Notes: a model not told the origin generated them from the letters alone. A stretch of 5,932 nt of DNA from an uncultured Pseudorhodobacter sp. (GCA_945952425.1 CAMFIX010000213.1:1-5932); one strand, 5' to 3'. Shown: positions 1 to 5,308, counted from the first letter of the stretch. Program-made: numbers and translations.

Positions 1-761
1 GCGGCGTAAAGCGCGGGCAGCTTGTACCAGGCAATCGCGGGGTGCATGTGATGGACGACATGGAAATTGTTGTTCAGAAACAACAGGGAAAGCGGGCCGC
101 GATCCTCTACCACCACGGTGCGCGCCCGGTGCGCCTCATGCGCGCGATGTTCCAGGAAGGTGCGGATTTTTAAAAGCGCCACGCCGATATAGACCGCGAC
201 CAGATAGGCCCAGACCGGCATGGCCGCGAGGTGAAGCGCGTAAATCACCGGCAGCAGGCCCAGAAGGTTCAGCCCCCAATCCCAGGCCACCGCGCCCTCG
301 CCCCGGGCGATCCGCTTGACGTCGCCCCAGACCCAAAGACCCGTGCCGAGGATCGGGCCGATCACCAACCGCCCCAAGAGAGTGTTGTTGGCCAGGAAGA
401 GTTTTTTCCAGGGTTCTGAAAGGCTTGCCCAGACCGCAGGCTCCATGAAATGCGATTCGGGGTCGTCGTAGGGGTCGGTCAGCGCCGGGTCGAAATGGTG
501 CTGCAGATGGGTGGTGCGAAAGCGGCGATAGGGGATGAAAACGGCGAGCGCGGGAAAGACCAGCGCCTCGTTCAGCGTTGTGTTGCGGAAAGGGTGGCCA
601 TGCAGCGCCTCGTGCTGCAGCGAGGAGAATTGCGCGATGGCGATCCCGATCACGACAACCGCCAAAAGCGGCACAGCGCCCCAAAGCCAAAGTCCCAAAC
701 CCCAGGCCAGGTAGGTCGCGGCCAGCAAGGCCAAGGTCGGCCATTCGATTTCGTCTTGCAT
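1..761 (-). CDS. Membrane fatty acid desaturase, C-terminus cut off by window edge
   Basis: The frame is open from an ATG at 761 to the left edge: 253 complete codons, no stop. The three histidine clusters of the membrane di-iron desaturase/hydroxylase superfamily are in order: HEALHGH (residues 50-56), HLQHH (85-89) and HVVHH (234-238), with an extra LEHRAHE motif near 204-210. Hydrophobic segments at about 8-45, 62-78, 125-145 and 162-198 fit a protein folded in the inner membrane with its iron-binding loops in the cytoplasm. Family members use O2 and electrons to desaturate or hydroxylate acyl chains, or modify carotenoids; the exact substrate cannot be read from the sequence. Family proteins are usually around 300 residues, so perhaps 40-70 are missing. 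An AAGG ribosome-binding element lies 8 nt before the ATG (770-773). It is transcribed divergently from the HTH regulator, a plausible controller. A carotenoid ketolase/hydroxylase-like role is the main alternative. Confidence 0.9.
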   Translation of the reverse strand, partial: MQDEIEWPTLALLAATYLAWGLGLWLWGAVPLLAVVVIGIAIAQFSSLQHEALHGHPFRNTTLNEALVFPALAVFIPYRRFRTTHLQHHFDPALTDPYDDPESHFMEPAVWASLSEPWKKLFLANNTLLGRLVIGPILGTGLWVWGDVKRIARGEGAVAWDWGLNLLGLLPVIYALHLAAMPVWAYLVAVYIGVALLKIRTFLEHRAHEAHRARTVVVEDRGPLSLLFLNNNFHVVHHMHPAIAWYKLPALYA

Positions 762-804
762 TCACAATGCCTTGTAGGTTGGGCGCGGTGCTCCAGACCT
801 AGCA

Positions 805-814
805 CTTGCGCAAG
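805..814. promoter_or_regulatory. Perfect 10-bp palindrome CTTGCGCAAG, candidate operator
   Basis: CTTGCGCAAG equals its own reverse complement. It sits between the divergent desaturase (start 761) and HTH regulator (start 874). Its centre is 15 bp from the centre of a second perfect palindrome at 820-829. An XRE-type regulator that binds as a dimer could use it, but which protein binds is inference. Confidence 0.4.
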
Positions 815-819
815 CCGTG

Positions 820-829
820 CGGAATTCCG
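820..829. promoter_or_regulatory. Perfect 10-bp palindrome CGGAATTCCG, candidate operator
   Basis: CGGAATTCCG is a perfect inverted repeat in the same divergent intergenic region as CTTGCGCAAG. Between and just after the palindromes, TTGCGC (807-812) and GAATAC (831-836) stand 18 nt apart and could form a weak plus-strand promoter for the regulator, in which case this palindrome would lie in its spacer. Function is inferred from position and symmetry only. Confidence 0.35.
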
Positions 830-860
830 AGAATACGCAAGATTTCGTCACCGTTGTTTT

Positions 861-866
861 GGAAAG
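861..866 (+). promoter_or_regulatory. Ribosome-binding site GGAAAG deciding the regulator start
   Basis: GGAAAG stands 7 nt upstream of the ATG at 874. The frame is open further up to a GTG at 817, but that GTG has no comparable purine-rich element and the added 19 residues would cover the palindromic control region. The ATG at 874 is therefore preferred. Confidence 0.55.
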
Positions 867-873
867 TCACCAG

Positions 874-1713
874 ATGCCGGATATAATCGACAAGCGTGAC
901 AGGGCAGCGCTGTTTCGGCAGCGGCTGGCCGAGGCGATGGCGGGCCGCAGCCAGGCCGAGCTCGCCCGGGCCACGGGGCTCGACCGCTCCACCATTTCGG
1001 CGCTGCTGGCGCCGGGGGTGCGGCTGCCGAATGCGCAAGCCGCGGCGGATTGCGCCGCGGTGCTGGGGGTGTCTTGCGACTGGCTCCTGGGGCTGACCGA
1101 CCGGCGCGATCCGCCAGACCGGCTGGCGGAAGAGGCGGTGCGCCTGGTGCCCGCCGCCCGCGCGCTCTTCGACGACACGATCCTGACCTGGCACCGCGAG
1201 GCGCAAGGCACCAAGATCCGCCACGTGCCGGCCACCCTGCCCGACCTCTTGAAAACGCAGGAGATTCTGGCCTTCGAATATGCCGCGGCGCTGGTCGACC
1301 CCACCCCTGCCCTCGCCGCTTTCGAAACCCAGCGCAACGCCCTGGACGCCGCCCTGCCCGATTTCGAAATCGCCCTGCCCCGGCATGAAATCGTCAGCTT
1401 CGCCAGCGGCACCGGCTATTGGTCGGGCCTCGCCCCCGCGCTGCGCCGCGCCCAGATCGAGGCGCTGGCCGAGCGGCTGGAAACCCGCTATCCCGCTCTG
1501 AGGCTTTATCTTTTCGACGCGCACCGGGTGTTTTCCGCCCCCGTCACCGTCTTCGGCACGCACCGCGCCGTGGTCTATCTCGGCCAGCAATACCTGGTGT
1601 TTTCCGACCCCGCCAAAGTTGCCGAAGTCGCGCGCCATTTCGACCATCTCGTGCGCGAGGCCGGCCATTCCGCGCGCGACACGCCCGCGCTGATCCGCGG
1701 CCTCGCGGTCTAG
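874..1713 (+). CDS. XRE-type helix-turn-helix regulator with C-terminal sensor-like domain
   Basis: The predicted protein has 279 residues from the ATG at 874. Residues about 13-73 form an XRE/Cro-CI type HTH: QAELARATG (helix 2, 27-35), then LDRSTISALL (recognition helix), ending in CDWLLGLTD (68-76), a typical end of this domain. Residues about 85-279 form a separate domain. Its order of motifs (LPDLLKTQE near 122-130, the LRRAQIEALAERL helix at 190-202, the strands LRLYLFDA and HRAVVYLG, then AKVAEVARHFDHLVREA) resembles by eye the DUF5753 domain of actinobacterial XRE regulators; this is a weak, remote comparison. The gene diverges from the desaturase, suggesting control of that gene or of itself. 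It ends in tandem TAG TAG (1711-1716), and its stop overlaps that of the convergent lipocalin gene. DNA binding is well supported; ligand and targets are unknown. Confidence 0.88.
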   Translation: MPDIIDKRDRAALFRQRLAEAMAGRSQAELARATGLDRSTISALLAPGVRLPNAQAAADCAAVLGVSCDWLLGLTDRRDPPDRLAEEAVRLVPAARALFDDTILTWHREAQGTKIRHVPATLPDLLKTQEILAFEYAAALVDPTPALAAFETQRNALDAALPDFEIALPRHEIVSFASGTGYWSGLAPALRRAQIEALAERLETRYPALRLYLFDAHRVFSAPVTVFGTHRAVVYLGQQYLVFSDPAKVAEVARHFDHLVREAGHSARDTPALIRGLAV

Positions 1714-2171
1714 TAGGACACCAGCTGTTGCGTATCGTAGCCGTTGAACCCCAGGATATCGCGGGCGGCTTTCATCCGGTCGGCCGAGATTCCGGCACCA
1801 CGGTTCAAGACGGCGCCGATCCTGCCATCCGGCGCGCCGATCACCAGCGTCCGGTTGTCGGCATCGGCCCACAGCACCCAAAGCGCGCCATGGCCGGTGT
1901 CGAAGCGGCCGGGCACGCCCGTGGCCTCGGCCGTGCCGGAGGCGCGCCCCGCGGGCAGGCAGAGGTCGTAGGAAATCGCGCGCGCAACCTGCAACTGCCC
2001 GCCACTGCAGGCTTTTCCAAAGCCCGCGACCTGGACCCAATCGCCCGACAGCCGCGCCGGATCGAAGGCCGCGATGGAGTAAACCGGGCGCGAGAGGTCG
2101 CGAACATAGGCCACCGGCGCCGGTTTCGGCGCGCAGGCGGCGAGCGCCAGCACCAGGAAAAGACGCTTCAT
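1710..2171 (-). CDS. Lipocalin-like lipoprotein
   Basis: The 153-residue protein begins MKRLFLVLALAAC, a short lipoprotein signal with lipobox LAAC; Cys13 would be lipidated and the protein membrane-anchored facing the periplasm. The lipocalin signature is visible: FDPARLSGDWVQVAGF (36-51) with the G-x-W motif (Gly43, Trp45), then LWVLWADADNRTLVIGAPDG (97-116) followed by RIGAVLNR, the pattern of Blc/apolipoprotein D-type lipocalins, which bind lipids or other hydrophobic ligands. Cys55 and Cys71 could form a disulfide. It is slightly shorter than Blc-type proteins. It is the last gene of a three-gene operon; its ATG overlaps the upstream stop as ATGA. An in-frame ATG at 2180 is an alternative start, adding three residues (MPA), and lies 11 nt from a GGAAGG element. 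The ligand is unknown. Confidence 0.85.
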   Translation of the reverse strand: MKRLFLVLALAACAPKPAPVAYVRDLSRPVYSIAAFDPARLSGDWVQVAGFGKACSGGQLQVARAISYDLCLPAGRASGTAEATGVPGRFDTGHGALWVLWADADNRTLVIGAPDGRIGAVLNRGAGISADRMKAARDILGFNGYDTQQLVSY

Positions 2172-2737
2172 TGCAGGCATTGGGTCATCGTCCTTCCCTG
2201 GTCGTCCAACACGGAATTGCAGCCCATCAAGGGCGTGATGGGTGAGCAAGTCCCTGATTGCGCAAGACATTCCCCTTTGCAATCGCTTTTCTTGCGGCAG
2301 ATTTTCCCCGCGTCCCGGGTCTGGAAGACGCAGATGCGCCCCGATGTCCCCACCGTCGCCCATTGCCCGCCCGACTTCTCGCATTTCACCATCTCGGGCG
2401 GGATCAGCGCGGCGGGCGCCTGAGCGGCATCAGGTTTTGCGGCATCAGGCTTTGTAGGGGCCGGGGGCACTGCGGGCCGCAGCTTCGGCCGCGGGGTCGA
2501 GGCGTCGGGGGTCTGCACAGGGATCGGTTCGGGGATCGGCTCGGCGACAGGCTGAGCGACCTTGGCGGGCTCGGGCTTGGTCTCTGCCGGGGTCGAGGCG
2601 GCCTGCGGCGCGGCGTCCAGCGGCGTCACGGCGATGGTCTCCTCGCTGAGACCCGCTACATCTGGGGGCGCATCGCTCTTGCCCCCCTGCATCTGGCAGG
2701 CGGCAAGCAGAAGCAGGAGGGCAAGAAGGCGGCGCAT
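2168..2737 (-). CDS. Pro/Ala-rich lipoprotein with eight-cysteine C-terminal domain
   Basis: This 189-residue protein has three parts. Residues 1-14 (MRRLLALLLLLAAC) are a lipoprotein signal with lipobox LAAC, lipidated at Cys14. Residues about 15-112 are a low-complexity Pro/Ala/Lys/Glu linker with internal repeats (EPIPEPIP, KPDAAKPDAA), probably extended across the periplasm. Residues about 113-189 are a compact domain with eight cysteines (119, 136, 147, 153, 157, 164, 173, 187), probably four disulfides, around motifs such as CEKSGGQW and RDAGKICRKKSDC. I do not recognise a named family. The frame stays open upstream to about 3220, but inside the reductase gene; the ATG at 2737 is chosen because it starts the signal peptide and overlaps the reductase stop by one base (TGATG). 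There is no obvious Shine-Dalgarno, so translation is probably coupled to the upstream gene. Role unknown; envelope location is well supported. Confidence 0.85.
   Translation of the reverse strand: MRRLLALLLLLAACQMQGGKSDAPPDVAGLSEETIAVTPLDAAPQAASTPAETKPEPAKVAQPVAEPIPEPIPVQTPDASTPRPKLRPAVPPAPTKPDAAKPDAAQAPAALIPPEMVKCEKSGGQWATVGTSGRICVFQTRDAGKICRKKSDCKGECLAQSGTCSPITPLMGCNSVLDDQGRTMTQCLQ
2424..2453. repeat. 15-bp tandem duplication encoding KPDAA twice
   Basis: Two adjacent 15-bp units, GCGGCATCAGGTTTT (2424-2438) and GCGGCATCAGGCTTT (2439-2453), differ at one base. They encode KPDAA-KPDAA in the linker of the eight-cysteine lipoprotein. Being a multiple of three, the repeat can change copy number without breaking the frame. 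Confidence 0.7.
2521..2544. repeat. 12-bp tandem duplication encoding EPIP twice
   Basis: GGATCGGTTCGG (2521-2532) is followed directly by GGATCGGCTCGG (2533-2544), one base different. On the minus strand they encode EPIPEPIP in the same lipoprotein linker. Confidence 0.65.
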
Positions 2738-3771
2738 CAATAGGGCATCGGATGGGCGCGGTGGGTAGCCTCGATGCCGCGCAAGACCTCCGCCGACAGC
2801 GTGACGAGGTCGAGGTTCACCCGCAGCTGGTCCATCGACGAGGCGCCGACGATCGGGATCACCGGGAAGGGGCGCGCGCGGACGAAGCCGATGGCCATCT
2901 GGCATGGGTGCAGCCCATGCGCGGCGGCGAGGTCGAGATAGGCCTGCACGGTCGGCAGGGTGCGCGGCCCCATCCGCCCGCCCAGCTGCGGGTTCAGCAC
3001 GCGCCGCGTGCCCGGCGGGATCACATCGCCCTGGTATTTGCCCGACAAAAGCCCCGCCCCCAGCGGCGAAAACGCCAAAAGCGGCAGGTTCTCCATCTGC
3101 GCGAGCTCGGCCCAATCGGTGTCGAACTGTCGGCACATCAGCGAATATTCGTTCTGCACCGAGGCCACACGCGGCAGGCCGGCCTCGCGGGCGAGCCGCA
3201 GCCATTCCATCGTGCCCCAAGTGGTTTCGTTCGATAATGCAAAGGCGCGGATTTTGCCGGAGGCGATCAGGCGGCCAGCTTCTTCAAGCAGATCAATCAT
3301 TTGCCCCCGGACTTGCACCGGGTCGTTCTTGCGCGGGTCAAAGGCCCAATTGTCGCGAAAGTGATAGTGCGCGCGGGCGGGCCAGTGCAGTTGGTACAGG
3401 TCGATATAGTCGGTCTGCAGCCGCCTCAGGCTGCCCTCGACCGCCTCGCGCATCGTGGCTGCGTCGGGGATGCGCCCCTCGCGCACCGCGGGTTGGCGGC
3501 CGCCTGCAACCTTGCTGGCCAGCACCACCTTGTCGCGCCCGCCGCGCGAGGCGAACCAGGTGCCGATGATCTCTTCCGTCCGCCCGGCATAATCCGCTTT
3601 CGGCGGAACCGGGTACATCTCGGCCGTGTCCCAGAAATTCACCCCCTTCTCCAGCGCGTAATCCATCTGCGCATGGCCCTCGGCCTCGGAGTTCTGCGAG
3701 CCCCAGGTCATCGTGCCGAGACAGATCTCCGAGACCTGCATCCCCGTGGTTCCAAGTTCGATCTGCCGCAT
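2737..3771 (-). CDS. Tas-like aldo/keto reductase
   Basis: The 344-residue protein is a full-length aldo/keto reductase, a cytoplasmic (beta/alpha)8 barrel that reduces carbonyls with NADPH. The catalytic tetrad is intact: Asp48 and Tyr53 (in FWDTAEMYPVPP), Lys87 (LASKV) and His129 (LYQLHWP). The C-terminal cofactor-binding region is present (FSPLGAGLLSGKY at 234-246; GASSMDQLRVNL at 309-320). The segments LGTMTWGSQNSEAEGHAQMD and AEMYPVPP closely resemble E. coli Tas, so it belongs to the Tas-like branch; Tas itself was described as a suppressor of tyrosine auxotrophy, and its physiological substrate is uncertain. The ATG at 3771 follows a good AGGAG element (3778-3782) with 6 nt spacing. 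It is the first gene of a three-gene operon; its TGA overlaps the next ATG. The gene diverges from the SDR, with an FNR-like box between them. Substrate not deducible. Confidence 0.93.
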   Translation of the reverse strand: MRQIELGTTGMQVSEICLGTMTWGSQNSEAEGHAQMDYALEKGVNFWDTAEMYPVPPKADYAGRTEEIIGTWFASRGGRDKVVLASKVAGGRQPAVREGRIPDAATMREAVEGSLRRLQTDYIDLYQLHWPARAHYHFRDNWAFDPRKNDPVQVRGQMIDLLEEAGRLIASGKIRAFALSNETTWGTMEWLRLAREAGLPRVASVQNEYSLMCRQFDTDWAELAQMENLPLLAFSPLGAGLLSGKYQGDVIPPGTRRVLNPQLGGRMGPRTLPTVQAYLDLAAAHGLHPCQMAIGFVRARPFPVIPIVGASSMDQLRVNLDLVTLSAEVLRGIEATHRAHPMPY

Positions 3772-3828
3772 CGCGCTCTCCTGAATTTTGTCGGCAGGCT
3801 AGGGCGTTCCGCGGGCAAAGGGAAGCCT

Positions 3829-3842
3829 TTGAGGTGGATCAA
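3829..3842. promoter_or_regulatory. FNR/CRP-family-like box TTGAG-N4-ATCAA
   Basis: TTGAGGTGGATCAA matches the FNR/FnrL consensus TTGAT-N4-ATCAA at 9 of 10 defined positions (fifth base G instead of T). It lies mid-way in the 123-bp divergent region between the aldo/keto reductase and the SDR. Its centre (3835.5) is about 59 bp before the SDR ATG and 64 bp before the reductase ATG. If used as a class II site at -41.5 for the SDR, transcription would start near 3877, leaving an 18-nt leader with the ribosome-binding site. I see no convincing -10 for either gene, so the call is tentative. Confidence 0.45.
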
Positions 3843-3882
3843 GGCGGGGCTTGGCAGGGCGTGCGAAAGAGGGGCGCAAACC

Positions 3883-3890
3883 AAGGAGGT
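3883..3890 (+). promoter_or_regulatory. Strong ribosome-binding site of the SDR gene
   Basis: AAGGAGGT is a near-perfect anti-16S match 4 nt before the ATG at 3895. It is the best ribosome-binding site in the window and fixes the SDR start, although the frame is open far upstream. Confidence 0.85.
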
Positions 3891-3894
3891 CGGC

Positions 3895-4647
3895 ATGAAA
3901 CTGGGGTTCGAAGGCAAGGTCGCGCTGGTGACGGGCGCGGGGTCGGGGATCGGCGCGGCCATCGCGCAGGCGCTGGCGGCCGAGGGCGCAAAGGTCGTGG
4001 TGCAGGATCTGAACCTGGGCCATGCCGAGGCGGTCGCGGGTGAGATCGCTGCGAAAGGCTTTCAGGTCAAGGCCTTGGCGGGCGATGTTGCGGATGCGGC
4101 GACGGTCGAGCAGCTGGTGGCCGAGACCATCGCCTGGGGCGGCAGGCTCGATCTTCTGGTGAACAATGCCGGGATCGGCGGGCCGATGGCGCCGGTCGGC
4201 GACTATCCGCTGGACGGCTGGAAGACGGTCATCGACGTCAACCTGAACGGCGTGTTTTACGGCATGCGCTTTGCCATTCCGCAGATGCTGAAGACCGGCG
4301 GCGGCGCCATCGTCAACATGTCCTCGATCCTGGGCTCGGTCGGCTTTGCCAATGCCTCGGCCTATGTGGCGGCCAAGCATGCGCTGCAGGGGCTGACGCG
4401 GGCGGCGGCGCTGGAATACTCTGCCAAGGGCATTCGGGTGAATGCCGTCGGGCCGGCCTTCATCGAGACGCCGCTGCTCTCTGCCCTGCCCCCCGGCGCC
4501 AAGGAGGCGCTGGTCGCCGTCCATCCCATCGGCCGCCTGGGCACGCCGGAAGAGGTGGCGAACCTGACGCTTTTCCTGCTTTCGGACCGCGCGAGCTTTA
4601 TCTCGGGCAGCTATCACCTGGTCGATGGCGGCTATACGGCCCAGTAA
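3895..4647 (+). CDS. Short-chain dehydrogenase/reductase (classical SDR)
   Basis: The 250-residue protein has the normal length and all hallmarks of a classical SDR, a cytoplasmic Rossmann-fold oxidoreductase. TGAGSGIG (13-20) binds the cofactor pyrophosphate; Asp38 at the end of the second strand (VVVQDLN) points to NAD(H) rather than NADP(H); Asp64 and NNAG (90-93) are present. The catalytic tetrad is Asn116, Ser144, Tyr157 and Lys161 (SAYVAAKHA). GIRVNAVGPAFIETPLL and SGSYHLVDGGYTAQ are typical substrate-loop and C-terminal segments. The family covers 3-oxoacyl-ACP reductases, hydroxybutyrate, sugar and alcohol dehydrogenases, and sequence alone does not choose; NAD preference argues against a fatty-acid-synthesis FabG. 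The gene stands alone on the plus strand, divergent from the aldo/keto reductase and ending 18 bp before a convergent gene. A strong ribosome-binding site fixes the start. Confidence 0.94.
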   Translation: MKLGFEGKVALVTGAGSGIGAAIAQALAAEGAKVVVQDLNLGHAEAVAGEIAAKGFQVKALAGDVADAATVEQLVAETIAWGGRLDLLVNNAGIGGPMAPVGDYPLDGWKTVIDVNLNGVFYGMRFAIPQMLKTGGGAIVNMSSILGSVGFANASAYVAAKHALQGLTRAAALEYSAKGIRVNAVGPAFIETPLLSALPPGAKEALVAVHPIGRLGTPEEVANLTLFLLSDRASFISGSYHLVDGGYTAQ

Positions 4648-4650
4648 CCC

Positions 4651-4666
4651 ATAACCCGCGGGTTAT
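4651..4666. terminator. 16-bp perfect palindrome between convergent genes, possible bidirectional terminator
   Basis: ATAACCCGCGGGTTAT is a perfect palindrome filling nearly all of the 18-bp gap between the SDR stop (4647) and the stop of the convergent gene (4666). It could fold as a 6-bp stem with a CGCG loop on either strand. Neither side has a U-tract, so it is not a classical intrinsic terminator; a transcript-end stabiliser or a protein site is possible. TAACCC also occurs just before it (4645-4650), partly duplicating the left arm. Confidence 0.45.
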
Positions 4667-5265
4667 CAAAGCTTGGGCGTCTTGGTCAGCCGGGCCTGGA
4701 AATACTTCCAGACATAGAAGAGCAGGATGACAAGGCCAAAGCTGGACATGCCCTTGCCCTCGATCCCGCCGAAATCCTTGGCGCTGTCGAGGAAATCGCC
4801 CAAAGTGTCCAGCTTTTCCTTCTGCGTGGTGAAGGCCTTCAGCTCTTTCTCGATGCTTGCGACCTTGGTCGTGGCCCAGCTCGGCTTGCCCGCATCGGCA
4901 TTGGCCGCCTTGATCGCCTTGATGACCTTGGCGTGGTTCTTGCCCGGGTCCAGCGCCGCGGCCTTGACCGCATCGGCCAAGGAGCCGTCCAGCTTCAGCA
5001 TCTCGGCCATGGTCTCGTCCAGCCAGGCAAGGCCCGCCCGGGTCTTGGCCTCCAGCTTTTCGGCATGGGACGAGCCCGCAAGTTTCAGAAGCGGCGCGTA
5101 GCGGGTCAGGAATTTGCGCACCTTCAGCGCGGCGGTCTTCAGCTTCGGCGCGTCGATCTCGGCGCCATGCGGGGTGACCAAAGGCTTCAACAGCTTGGTC
5201 AGCACCTCCATATCCTTCACGGCCTCGCCGATTTCCTTCAGGACGGGTGCGTCGAGCGAAGCCAT
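4666..5265 (-). CDS. Uncharacterised lysine-rich helical protein with C-terminal membrane segment
   Basis: I do not recognise this 199-residue protein. It is dominated by predicted amphipathic helices rich in Lys, Ala, Leu and Glu (28 lysines, no cysteine), for example VKDMEVLTKLLKPL (16-29), HAEKLEAKTRAGLAWLDETM (67-86) and a helix near 134-153 (KVASIEKELKAFTTQKEKL) that could be coiled coil. There is no N-terminal signal peptide. A single hydrophobic segment near 175-190 (SFGLVILLFYVWKYF) is followed by a short basic tail ending KTPKL, giving a tail-anchored appearance. Mostly basic residues after the segment would, by the positive-inside rule, favour a cytoplasmic C-terminus, which conflicts with a cytoplasmic N-terminal domain lacking a signal; topology is unclear. 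The ATG at 5265 has GAGG 5 nt upstream (5271-5274); an in-frame TTG at 5325 lies in the promoter region and is rejected. It diverges from metG. Confidence 0.75.
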   Translation of the reverse strand: MASLDAPVLKEIGEAVKDMEVLTKLLKPLVTPHGAEIDAPKLKTAALKVRKFLTRYAPLLKLAGSSHAEKLEAKTRAGLAWLDETMAEMLKLDGSLADAVKAAALDPGKNHAKVIKAIKAANADAGKPSWATTKVASIEKELKAFTTQKEKLDTLGDFLDSAKDFGGIEGKGMSSFGLVILLFYVWKYFQARLTKTPKL

Positions 5266-5295
5266 GGGAACCTCAAAAGCCTGGTGCAATGGGGT

Positions 5296-5308
5296 CAGCG
5301 TAACGCTG
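5296..5308. promoter_or_regulatory. Inverted repeat CAGCGT-A-ACGCTG, candidate operator
   Basis: A 13-bp inverted repeat with perfect 6-bp arms around one central base lies in the 121-bp divergent region between the helical membrane protein gene and metG. It covers the proposed -10 of the minus-strand gene, a position suited to repression. The binding protein is unknown. Confidence 0.35.

Noticed and set aside
136..765. 209-codon minus-strand open frame over the desaturase
   Set aside because: It is shifted relative to the real frame, which carries all three histidine boxes and runs to the window edge; the shadow product is Arg/Gly/Pro-rich.
817..873. GTG at 817 as an upstream start for the HTH regulator
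   Set aside because: It has no good ribosome-binding site, would put palindromic control DNA inside the gene, and adds residues unlike the domain's usual N-terminus; the ATG at 874 has GGAAAG at proper spacing.
799..2040. 413-codon open frame on the minus strand opposite the regulator and lipocalin gene
   Set aside because: It lies antisense to the HTH regulator and overlaps the lipocalin gene in another frame; its product is low-complexity Gly/Arg/Gln-rich with no recognisable motif, as expected from GC-rich coding DNA read on the wrong strand.
2738..3220. Upstream extension of the eight-cysteine lipoprotein frame inside the reductase gene
   Set aside because: The open frame continues only because of GC-rich composition; the true start is marked by the lipoprotein signal at 2737 and the stop-start overlap.
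3799..4617. 272-codon open frame on the minus strand opposite the SDR gene
   Set aside because: It is antisense to an SDR with every catalytic residue intact; the product is Arg/Gln/His-rich and without motifs.
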